A stretch of 64,000 nucleotides of DNA from Chondromyces crocatus. GTDB taxonomy: Bacteria > Myxococcota_A > Polyangia > Polyangiales > Polyangiaceae. Position 1 is the first letter of the stretch. Each line of letters begins with the position of its first letter. The DNA lies in the NCBI RefSeq assembly GCF_001189295.1, contig NZ_CP012159.1, positions 9,470,501-9,534,500 on the forward strand, given 5' to 3'. Below are positions 37,269 through 44,135 of the stretch, one piece after another. A program made the position numbers and the translations under genes. The notes beneath the pieces were generated by a model. It was given only the letters and a program-made list of their open reading frames with translations. It had not been told where the DNA came from and searched no databases.

Positions 37269-38469
37269 TCTGGTCCGGGTCCGGCGGAGCAAGGAAGGGG
37301 CGCTCACGCCGCAGTACCTGAAGGGGGCGTCCGCAGAGCGGTTGCTGCCGGTGGCGGCGGCGTACGTGAAGATCCTGGAGGCGCACGTGGGGCGGAGCCG
37401 GGACGAGATCGAGGCGGCACTCGATGCGATCCCGGTGCCGGCGCGGGACCGGGTGGCGGCGCTGGGGCTGCGGAAGGTGCTGGACGACGGGTGCGCGTTC
37501 GAGGTGCGCGAGGGGGTGGATGCGGAAGGGATCCGGCGGGAGGTGTTCGCGGCGGCAGCAGCGGCGCACCGGTCGCTGGAGGTGCGGGGGGACTTCGATC
37601 GGGCAGCGGTGCTGGGTGAGGTGGCCGCGCGGATGGGGACGACGGTCGAGGTGCTGGAGGCGGGGCTGTACGCGGATCTGAAGGGGGCGGAGCTGCTCCA
37701 GCAGTTCACGGCGACGGCGCCGGAGGTGCTGCGGGATCGGTACAACCTGTCCTTGGCGCAGTCGATCTTGCTGAAGGCGACGAAGGTGACGGTGAAGGTG
37801 GAGGGGGAGACGGCGGCGCGGATGCGGCGGCTCTTCCGGGCGGCGCGGTTCCACGGGCTGCTGCACGTGGTGAAGGCAGAGCCAGGGGGCGGGTACACGC
37901 TGACGCTGGATGGGCCCTTCAGTCTGTTCGATCAGGTGCAGAAGTACGGGCTCAGGCTGGCGATGTTCCTGTCGGCGGTGCTGCCGTGCGAGAAGTTCGA
38001 GGTGCACGCGGAGGTGCTGTGGGGGCGCGAGCGGGAGCCGGCGACGCTGAAGATCGGTCCGGAGCAGGGGCTCACGTTCCACGGGCGAGAGGCGCCGGAC
38101 ACGACGCCGGAGCTGTCGGCGTTCGTGGAGGGGTTCCGGCGGCTGGGGTCGCGCTGGTCGGTGGCGGCAGGGGAGCGGATCTTCGCGCTGCCAGGGGAAG
38201 AGGTGGTGGTGCCCGATCTGCGGTTCGAGAACGGGGCGACCGGGGAAGAGGTGTACCTGGAGGCGTTCGGGTTCTGGAGCCGGGCGGCGGTGTGGCGGCG
38301 GATCGAGCAGATCCAGCGGGGGCTGCCGGTGCGGTTGATCCTGGCGGTGGGGAAGCAGCTGCGGGTGAGCGAGGAGGCGCTCGGGGAGGACGAGAGCAGC
38401 GAGATCTACGTGTACAAGCAGACGCTGTCGCCGCGGGCGGTGCTGGAGCGGCTGGAGCGGAAGGGGTGA
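37255..38469 (+). CDS. Bax1-like nuclease (DUF790), XPB partner
   Basis: 404 residues from a TTG start that overlaps the helicase gene by 14 bases. The opening MLTSDLVRVRRSKEGALTPQYL is typical of DUF790. An Ala/Arg-rich helical middle precedes YGLRLAMFLSAVLPCEKFE, and the C-terminus has the PD-(D/E)xK-like core VVPDLRFEN...EEVYLEAFGFWS. In archaea Bax1 binds XPB and cuts DNA 5' of unwound damage, so the pair resembles an XPB-XPG-like excision unit. The activity is family knowledge; what is seen is the domain and the operon. Confidence 0.9.
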   Translation: MLTSDLVRVRRSKEGALTPQYLKGASAERLLPVAAAYVKILEAHVGRSRDEIEAALDAIPVPARDRVAALGLRKVLDDGCAFEVREGVDAEGIRREVFAAAAAAHRSLEVRGDFDRAAVLGEVAARMGTTVEVLEAGLYADLKGAELLQQFTATAPEVLRDRYNLSLAQSILLKATKVTVKVEGETAARMRRLFRAARFHGLLHVVKAEPGGGYTLTLDGPFSLFDQVQKYGLRLAMFLSAVLPCEKFEVHAEVLWGREREPATLKIGPEQGLTFHGREAPDTTPELSAFVEGFRRLGSRWSVAAGERIFALPGEEVVVPDLRFENGATGEEVYLEAFGFWSRAAVWRRIEQIQRGLPVRLILAVGKQLRVSEEALGEDESSEIYVYKQTLSPRAVLERLERKG

Positions 38470-38488
38470 GCCGAGAGGCCAGCCTCGG

Positions 38489-39550
38489 TCAGAGGTCGGC
38501 CTCGGCAGCCTCGATGGCCTGGAGCGCGGTGAGCTTGCCCGTCAAGACGGCGGAGAGGGCGTCGCCGTAGGCCTCGGCCATGTCCATGGCGTTGAGGATG
38601 GCGTTGCGGATGAGCATCGGGTCGAGGAGGGTGCCGCTCCAGTCGATGGCGACTTTGTAGCGGACCTCGCCGGTGCGGTAGCTCATCTCGAAGTTGCCGT
38701 CGCAGAGGCCGTCATTGGCGCGGGTGATGAGCTCGGCGACCTGGGCGCGGTGCTCTTCGGGGGCCGCGGGCTGGTAGACGATGTGCAGCAGGAAGCGGCG
38801 GATCGGCTCGGAGACGCGCACGAGGGCCGAGCCGAGAGGGCCCTGATCGATGGAGGTGGCGTAGGACGCCCACTCGTCTTCGTCGGTTTCCTCGGGGACG
38901 CGATCGTGAGACCAGCCCGCGGCTTTGAGGACGGCTTCGACCGTGGCGATGGCAGCGCCGTTGGGCTCGTCGTCTTCGTCGCCCTCGTCGGTCTCGGTGG
39001 CCTCGCCGTCGTCCTCGCGTTCGCCCTCCGCAGCGGCAGCCGCCGTGAGGTGGTCGAGCAGCTCGGTCACGTCGGTGCGCTGCTTCCAGTCCTCGGGGGC
39101 GAGGGAGAGCGCACGCTCGCAGTCCTGCCGGGCGCCCGCGTAGTCGCCGAGGAGCGCGCGCAGGGAGCCGCGGGTGCCGTGGGCGTCGGGGCTTTCGGGG
39201 TCGAGGGAGACGGCGCGGTTCAGGTCCGCGGCGGCGCCTTCGAGGTCGTCGCTCTGCTGTCGAGCGAGGCCACGGCGGATCAGGGCGGGGACGAAGCCGG
39301 GATCGATGCGGAGGGCCTCGGTGTAGTCGACGATGGAGGCCTCGATGTCGCCCGCGAGGCCGTGCGCGTTGGCGCGGTTGTAGCGCGGGGCGAGTTCGTC
39401 GGGAGCGAGGGCGATGGCAGCGCTGAAGTCGGTGATGGCGGCGGGGAGATCGCCGGTCTCCTGCTTGCCGTTGCCGCGGTTGGTGAGGTCGGCCCAGGAC
39501 GAAGTGTCCGACGGGGCGTCTCCTTTCGGCGATTCATCGTGTTTCGTCAT
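38489..39550 (-). CDS. TPR protein with C-terminal YbjN domain
   Basis: 353 residues. Residues ~20-155 hold four TPR units (ADLTNRGNGKQETGDLPAAITDF, RYNRANAHGLAGDIEASI, ALIRRGLARQQSDDLEGAA, AHGTRGSLRALLGDYAGA). An acidic disordered linker (about 175-200) is followed by a YbjN-type domain (FLLHIVYQPAAPEEHRAQV, YRTGEVRYKVAIDW, MAEAYGDALSAVLTG). YbjN resembles type III secretion chaperones and binds proteins; its role is unclear. It begins three bases after the corA stop, so it is probably in one operon with corA. Confidence 0.85.
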   Translation of the reverse strand: MTKHDESPKGDAPSDTSSWADLTNRGNGKQETGDLPAAITDFSAAIALAPDELAPRYNRANAHGLAGDIEASIVDYTEALRIDPGFVPALIRRGLARQQSDDLEGAAADLNRAVSLDPESPDAHGTRGSLRALLGDYAGARQDCERALSLAPEDWKQRTDVTELLDHLTAAAAAEGEREDDGEATETDEGDEDDEPNGAAIATVEAVLKAAGWSHDRVPEETDEDEWASYATSIDQGPLGSALVRVSEPIRRFLLHIVYQPAAPEEHRAQVAELITRANDGLCDGNFEMSYRTGEVRYKVAIDWSGTLLDPMLIRNAILNAMDMAEAYGDALSAVLTGKLTALQAIEAAEADL

Positions 39551-39553
39551 CCC

Positions 39554-40702
39554 TCACTCCTCGTCGAGATCGTCCCGACCCAGCCATCCCTTGCGCCTGT
39601 AATAGATGAGCAGCCCCACCACGCTGCCGAGCATGAGCATGAGCGAGTAGGGGTAGCCGTAATACCAGTCGAGCTCGGGCATGTTGAAGGGGGAACTCTC
39701 GTGGCGGAAGTTCATCCCGTAGATGCCGGCGATGGCGGTGATGGGGAGGAAGATGGTCGAGATGATGGTGAGGACCTTCATGATCTCGTTCATCCGGTTG
39801 GAGACGGTGGAGAGATAGAGGTCCATGAGGCCGGAGCTGAGCTCGCGGAAGGTCTCGACCATGTCCATGACCTGCACGGAGTGATCGTAGGTGTCGCGCA
39901 GGAAGATGCGGGTCTCCTTGGTGATCAAGGGGCTCTCGTCGCGGAGCAGGTTGTTCACCAGGTCGCGCTGGGGCCAGATGGCGCGGCGCAAGGTGAGCAG
40001 GTCGCGCTTGAGATCGTGGATCTGTCGGGACATGGGGCGGCGGGAACGCGGGACCTCCAGCTCCAGATCTTCGAGGCGCTCGCCGAGGCGCTCGAGAAGC
40101 GGGAAGAAGCCGTCGACCACGGCGTCGAGGACGGCATACGCGAGGTAGTCCGAGCCGCGGGTGCGGATGGAGCCACCGCCTCGGCGGATGCGCTCGCGGA
40201 CGCCCTCCATGACGTCACGATCCGACTCCTCCTGGACGGTGAGGACGAAGCCAGGGCCGAAGAGGATGGCGATCTGCTCGGTGCAGATGCCGCCGTTGCC
40301 GTTGGACTGGGCCATGCGGGCGATGACCAGGTGGTGATCGGGGTAGGCGTCGGCCTTGGGGCGCTGAGGGACGTTGACGATGTCCTCCAGCGCGAGGGCG
40401 TGGATCTTGAAAATCCGGCCGATGCGCTCGAACGTTTCGCGGTGCCCGATGCCGCGGATGTCCACCCAGGTGATGGACGGCCGGTCGTCGGTGAGGAACT
40501 CGATGGCCTCGTCGAGGTCGTGGATCTCTTTCTCGACCACCACCTCGGGGGAGTAATCGATGACGAACATCCGCGGCTTGGTGGTGCTCTCGAGGAGCAG
40601 GGTGCCCGGCGGGGAGGCAGGCGGCGGCTCGCGGGTAAAGCGCTGGTGCCAGGGCCGCTTCTTCTTTTTCTTCACCGGCGGGGGCACGCCCTGCCTGTAC
40701 AC
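39554..40702 (-). CDS. corA: CorA-family magnesium/cobalt channel
   Basis: 382 residues. Long cytoplasmic N-terminal domain (about 45-310) with ITWVDIRGIGHRETFERIG and a helical LERLGERLEDLELEV stalk, then helix 1 with the signature GMN (AGIYGMNF), an acidic periplasmic loop, helix 2 and a basic/acidic tail. This is the pentameric Mg2+ channel of the inner membrane. The first ~40 residues (Lys/Pro-rich) are unusual. The GTG start lies inside the loop of a perfect 7-base inverted repeat; a GTG at 40687 is an alternative. Followed by the TPR-YbjN gene with a three-base gap. Confidence 0.93.
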   Translation of the reverse strand: MYRQGVPPPVKKKKKRPWHQRFTREPPPASPPGTLLLESTTKPRMFVIDYSPEVVVEKEIHDLDEAIEFLTDDRPSITWVDIRGIGHRETFERIGRIFKIHALALEDIVNVPQRPKADAYPDHHLVIARMAQSNGNGGICTEQIAILFGPGFVLTVQEESDRDVMEGVRERIRRGGGSIRTRGSDYLAYAVLDAVVDGFFPLLERLGERLEDLELEVPRSRRPMSRQIHDLKRDLLTLRRAIWPQRDLVNNLLRDESPLITKETRIFLRDTYDHSVQVMDMVETFRELSSGLMDLYLSTVSNRMNEIMKVLTIISTIFLPITAIAGIYGMNFRHESSPFNMPELDWYYGYPYSLMLMLGSVVGLLIYYRRKGWLGRDDLDEE

Positions 40703-40709
40703 CAGGCAG
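40691..40709 (-). promoter_or_regulatory. Inverted repeat over the corA start codon
   Basis: CTGCCTG-GTGTA-CAGGCAG on the minus strand: perfect 7-base arms with the proposed GTG start in the five-base loop. In mRNA it could gate initiation. If a downstream start is used instead, it would be a leader hairpin or an operator. No Shine-Dalgarno site is visible upstream. Confidence 0.35.
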
Positions 40710-40822
40710 CGGCTGAAGCGTATCCCGTCTGAGAGGAGCGAGATGACGCACGCCAGGCGTGGCGGCGTCGCTGGAAGTGAGGCGGCTGGAGGGCGAGGCG
40801 GCTGGAAATGGAGGGCGAGAGG

Positions 40823-41227
40823 TCAGCGGCCTTCGAAGTCGAGGGAGGCCGAGTTGATGCAGTAGCGCTGCCCCGTCGGGAGGGGGCCGTCGGGGAAGAC
40901 GTGGCCGAGGTGGGCTTCGCACTTGCTGCACCGGACCTCGACGCGGCGCATGCCGTAGGCGAGGTCTTCATGCTCGGTCACCGCAGGGCGTCCCGCTGGC
41001 TCCCAGAAGCTCGGCCAGCCGGAGCCCGAATCGAACTTGGAGCGGGAGTCGAAGAGTGGGGCTCGGCAGCAGACGCAGAGGTACACGCCGTCCGCCTTGT
41101 GATCCCAGTACTTCCCGGTGAAGGCCCGCTCGGTGCCGCCACATCGGGTCACCTGGAACTGCTCTTCGGTCAGGCGCTCTCGCCAGGCGTCATCCTGGCT
41201 GTCTTGTTTCTCTGGGGTCTTGTTCAT
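40823..41227 (-). CDS. msrB: Peptide methionine-(R)-S-oxide reductase
   Basis: 134 residues. Zinc-site cysteine pairs CVCC and CSKC, substrate motif [19 protein letters not shown] and the catalytic [11 protein letters not shown] near the C-terminus are all present, so it should reduce the R-epimer of methionine sulfoxide in the cytoplasm. The usual alternate starts are not needed; the ATG lies in a normal position. It is on the same strand as corA and the ABC genes but separated by ~120-170 bases, so probably a separate unit. Confidence 0.97.
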   Translation of the reverse strand: MNKTPEKQDSQDDAWRERLTEEQFQVTRCGGTERAFTGKYWDHKADGVYLCVCCRAPLFDSRSKFDSGSGWPSFWEPAGRPAVTEHEDLAYGMRRVEVRCSKCEAHLGHVFPDGPLPTGQRYCINSASLDFEGR

Positions 41228-41347
41228 GGGTTCAACCTCGATGAAGTGGTGATCCTGACGCGCTACCCAGCCCGCGTCGAGGGTGGTCGCGCGGACGGAG
41301 GGGTGCGGCCGCTCCAGGCGTCGCGGGAAGGCGGGATCCTGGGTCGG

Positions 41348-41413
41348 TTCGAGGCGGAGGCGAGCCCGGGTCAGCTCGAGGCGGAGGGGAGCCCGGTCAG
41401 CTCGAGGCGGAGG
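41348..41413. repeat. 26-27 bp direct repeat overlapping the ABC permease 3' end
   Basis: Units 41348-41374, 41375-41400 and the partial 41401-41413 share CTCGAGGCGGAGG and GAGCCCGG. The last copy codes for the C-terminal residues of the ABC permease, so the 3' end of this gene has been duplicated outward into the spacer before msrB. Confidence 0.8.
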
Positions 41414-42182
41414 TGTAGTGGGCGATGGCGCGGCGCCAGACGGCCCGCGCGATCATGGCGAAGACGATGGCTCCCGCGGCGATGAAGGCCGCCGTCTGCA
41501 CGGAGAGGGCGCCGAGCAGGGCCAGGGCGGGGTAGGTGGTCATCAGGGCCAGGGGGATGATCACGGTGAAGATGATGCGCCAGACGCCGCTGAACATGGT
41601 CACGGGCCAGCGGGCGAAGTCGAAGATGGAGTTGAAGAGGTAGGCGAGGTTGTCGAGGCGGACGACCCAGAAGGCGGCGGAGATCACCAGGATCCAGACG
41701 GAGTAGAGGACGAGGGTGGCAGCGGCGAGCAGGCCGAGAGAGAGCGCCACGTCCGCAGCCGCCGGGGTTCGCCCGAGGCGCGAGAAGGCGAAGGCGAAGA
41801 TGACCATCGCTGCGCCGACGTCGATGACCTTCCAGGGTTCGAACTTGGCCGTGGAGACGAGGAACTGGGCGTCGGCTGGCTTGAGGAGGGTGAAGTCGAG
41901 GGTGCCCTGGCGGATCTGCTCGACGACGCGGAGGAGCGAGGGGTTGACCGCGCCGTCGAGCACGCCCTTGAGCAGGGTGAACCAGCCGACGACGACGAGG
42001 GCGCGCTCGAAGGTCCAGCCTTCGATGGGCGGTCGGTCTCCGAGGGCGACGTAGAGGGGGACGAGGCCGATGACGATCCAGACGAGGGTGATCAGGCCGC
42101 CGATGAAGAACTCCCAGCGGTACTGCATGCCGAGCGCCATCGAGACGCGGAGCTGGGTGGCGAGGAGGCGGAGGTAACGCAT
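41397..42182 (-). CDS. ABC-2 type transporter permease (COG3694-like)
   Basis: 261 residues with six membrane segments. Begins [26 protein letters not shown], then [20 protein letters not shown], a [16 protein letters not shown] loop and [29 protein letters not shown], which is the pattern of the COG3694/PF06182 ABC-2 permease. Starts two bases after the stop of the second permease gene. With that gene and the ATPase it forms a three-gene exporter, arranged as ATPase-permease-permease in the direction of transcription. Confidence 0.88.
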   Translation of the reverse strand: MRYLRLLATQLRVSMALGMQYRWEFFIGGLITLVWIVIGLVPLYVALGDRPPIEGWTFERALVVVGWFTLLKGVLDGAVNPSLLRVVEQIRQGTLDFTLLKPADAQFLVSTAKFEPWKVIDVGAAMVIFAFAFSRLGRTPAAADVALSLGLLAAATLVLYSVWILVISAAFWVVRLDNLAYLFNSIFDFARWPVTMFSGVWRIIFTVIIPLALMTTYPALALLGALSVQTAAFIAAGAIVFAMIARAVWRRAIAHYTSASS

Positions 42183-42184
42183 GC

Positions 42185-42994
42185 TCAGCCTCCGAACGCG
42201 GCGAAGCGGCGCATGCCGGCGCGCCAGGCGAGGAGGGCCGCGAGCAGGAAGGCGGCGACGTACGCCCACTGGGTGACGAGCTGGCTGGTGATGCGCGCAG
42301 GGTCGAGGAGGCCGGTGAGGAGCTCGACCGGGAGGGCGAGGGTGTAACGGAAGGGGAGCACGTCGCAGAGGGCGCGCAGGCTGGGGGGGAAGAGGTCGAG
42401 GGGGACGAGGTAGCCAGCGAGGACCATGAAGGCGGCGAGGTAGACCTCGAAGACGGTGGTGGAGCTCTCCATCACGAAGGCGAGCGCGCCGATCAGGGCA
42501 GTGATGAGGAAGTTGAGCAGCCACGCGCCGACGAGCGAGAGGGCGACGAGGGCGAGGTGGGCAGGGTCGGTGGGGATGCGGTCACCCGAGGCGACGAGCA
42601 GGGCGATGGCGATGGGGAGACAGAGGAGCGATCGCAGGGGGATGGCGGAGAGGTTGTCCGCGCTGAACAGGAAGAGGGGGTGGATGGGCTTGAGCAAGCG
42701 CTGGGAGAGGGCGCCGCTCTTGATCTCGGCGTTCATCTCCCAGACCAGCCACGAGCTGGTGAGCTGTCGGACGATGAGGGTGGCGAGGAAGTACGCCGTG
42801 AACTCGCCAGGGCCGAAGCCGCCCACGGGGGCGTGGGAAGAGACCGCCGTCCACAGGGCGAGGCTGACGAGCGGCATGGTGGTCGTGAGCATCCAGACCA
42901 GCATCTCGGCGCGGTAGGCCATCGCGCCCGCGAAGCCGACGCGGAGGAGGGTCGGGTAAGCGCGGAGGATCCGGGTGAGGGCACGAAGCCTCAA
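42185..42994 (-). CDS. ABC-2 type transporter permease (COG4587-like)
   Basis: 269 residues with six membrane segments. The TTG start overlaps the ATPase stop by four bases (TTGA). Features: AMAYRAEMLVWMLTTTMPLVSLALW and ALSQRLLKPIHPLFLFSADNLS, plus AGYLVPLDLFPPSLRALCDVLPFRYTLALPVELLTG, typical of the COG4587 permease. Partner of the adjacent COG3694-like permease and COG4586-like ATPase in the inner membrane. Substrate unknown; efflux is the general direction for ABC-2 systems. Confidence 0.88.
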   Translation of the reverse strand: MRLRALTRILRAYPTLLRVGFAGAMAYRAEMLVWMLTTTMPLVSLALWTAVSSHAPVGGFGPGEFTAYFLATLIVRQLTSSWLVWEMNAEIKSGALSQRLLKPIHPLFLFSADNLSAIPLRSLLCLPIAIALLVASGDRIPTDPAHLALVALSLVGAWLLNFLITALIGALAFVMESSTTVFEVYLAAFMVLAGYLVPLDLFPPSLRALCDVLPFRYTLALPVELLTGLLDPARITSQLVTQWAYVAAFLLAALLAWRAGMRRFAAFGG

Positions 42995-43998
42995 GAGGTC
43001 CCCTGGGTCTGCGCCGGGACCTGGGTGAAGAACTCGCGCATCACCTCTTCGAGGGGGGGATCTTCGACGGTCAGGTCGGTGACCTCGGGTCGTCCGAGGA
43101 GGTGGGCGACGGCGTCACGCAGCGCTTCCTGGGGGACGTGGAGGACGGCCCTGGCGGCGTCCAGCTCGACGAGGGTGCCCACGCGCTCCAGCGCGGCGCG
43201 TTCGAGGGGGGCGCTGGTGCGCAGGGCGATCTGCTTGTGGGGGCGCACGCTGCGGGCGAGCTCGGTCAAGCTGCCGTCGTAACGAAGCTGGCCCTGGTCG
43301 ATGACGATGACGCGCGGGCAGAGGGCGGCGACGTCATCCATGTAGTGGGAGGTCAAGATGACGGTCGCGCCGTGGCGCTCGTTGTAGCGGCGGATGAAGT
43401 CGCGCACCGTGAGCTGCATGGCGACGTCGAGGCCGATGGTGGGCTCGTCGAGGAAGAGGATCTCGGGTCGATGCAAGAGGGCGGCAGCGAGTTCGCACTT
43501 CATCCGCTCGCCGAGCGAGAGCTGGCGGGTGGGCTTGGTGGCGATGCCGCCGATGTCGAGGAGGGTGGTGAGTTCGTCGAGGGTCTCCTTGAACTGCCGG
43601 TCGGGGATGTCGTAGATGGCGCGGTTCAGGGCGAAGGTCTCGACGGGAGGGAGATCCCAGAGGAGCTGCTGCTTCTGCCCCATGACCAGCGTGATGCGCT
43701 TGAGGAAGTCGACCTCGCGCTGCTGAGGAACGAACCCGGCGACGCGGACGTGGCCTTCGGTGGGATGAAGGAGGCCGGAGAGCACCTTGAGGGTGGTGGT
43801 CTTGCCAGCACCGTTGGGGCCGAGGAAGCCGACCCGCTCGCCCGGAGCGATGGAGAAGGAGAGGTTCTGGACCGCACGGACCGAGCGGTACTTGCGGCGG
43901 AAGAGCGAGCGGATCGAGGCGGAAAGGCCAGCTTCCCGCTCGTGAACTTTGTAGACCTTCGAGAGATCCTTGACGTCGACGGATTGCGCGGGCGCCAT
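42991..43998 (-). CDS. ABC-2 exporter ATPase (COG4586-like)
   Basis: 335 residues from the ATG at 43998. Walker A GPNGAGKTT, Q-loop, signature LSLGERMKCELAAALLHRP (a variant LSLGE rather than LSGGQ), Walker B ILFLDEPTIGLD and H-loop SHYMDD. A C-terminal ~90-residue domain follows. The overall order and the RKYRSVRAVQNLSF lead-in match COG4586 ATPases, whose genes are regularly followed by COG4587 and COG3694 permeases, exactly as here. The open frame extends 19 codons further upstream, but the ATG chosen fits the family start. Confidence 0.92.
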   Translation of the reverse strand: MAPAQSVDVKDLSKVYKVHEREAGLSASIRSLFRRKYRSVRAVQNLSFSIAPGERVGFLGPNGAGKTTTLKVLSGLLHPTEGHVRVAGFVPQQREVDFLKRITLVMGQKQQLLWDLPPVETFALNRAIYDIPDRQFKETLDELTTLLDIGGIATKPTRQLSLGERMKCELAAALLHRPEILFLDEPTIGLDVAMQLTVRDFIRRYNERHGATVILTSHYMDDVAALCPRVIVIDQGQLRYDGSLTELARSVRPHKQIALRTSAPLERAALERVGTLVELDAARAVLHVPQEALRDAVAHLLGRPEVTDLTVEDPPLEEVMREFFTQVPAQTQGTS

Positions 43999-44040
43999 GA
44001 GGGGCACGGGAGGGTAGCAAACCCGTCTCTGCAGATCTGG

Positions 44041-44067
44041 GGTACCCTTGCGCATGCGCCAGGTACC
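44041..44067. promoter_or_regulatory. Imperfect palindrome in the divergent promoter region
   Basis: Two GGTACC sites flank GCGCATGCGC, giving an imperfect ~27-base palindrome midway between the divergent ABC ATPase and Ser/Thr kinase genes. Further towards the kinase, TGCCCTCGGCGGCTT occurs twice (44079 and 44107, 28 bases apart). These could be operator sites; function unknown. Confidence 0.3.
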
Positions 44068-44135
44068 CGGTGGTTCAGTGCCCTCGGCGGCTTCGCGGAT
44101 CGACTGTGCCCTCGGCGGCTTTCGGGATGGATGGG

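Noticed and set aside
38750-40732. Long open frame antisense to the TPR-YbjN and corA genes
   Set aside because: Overlaps two well-supported genes and shows no family features.
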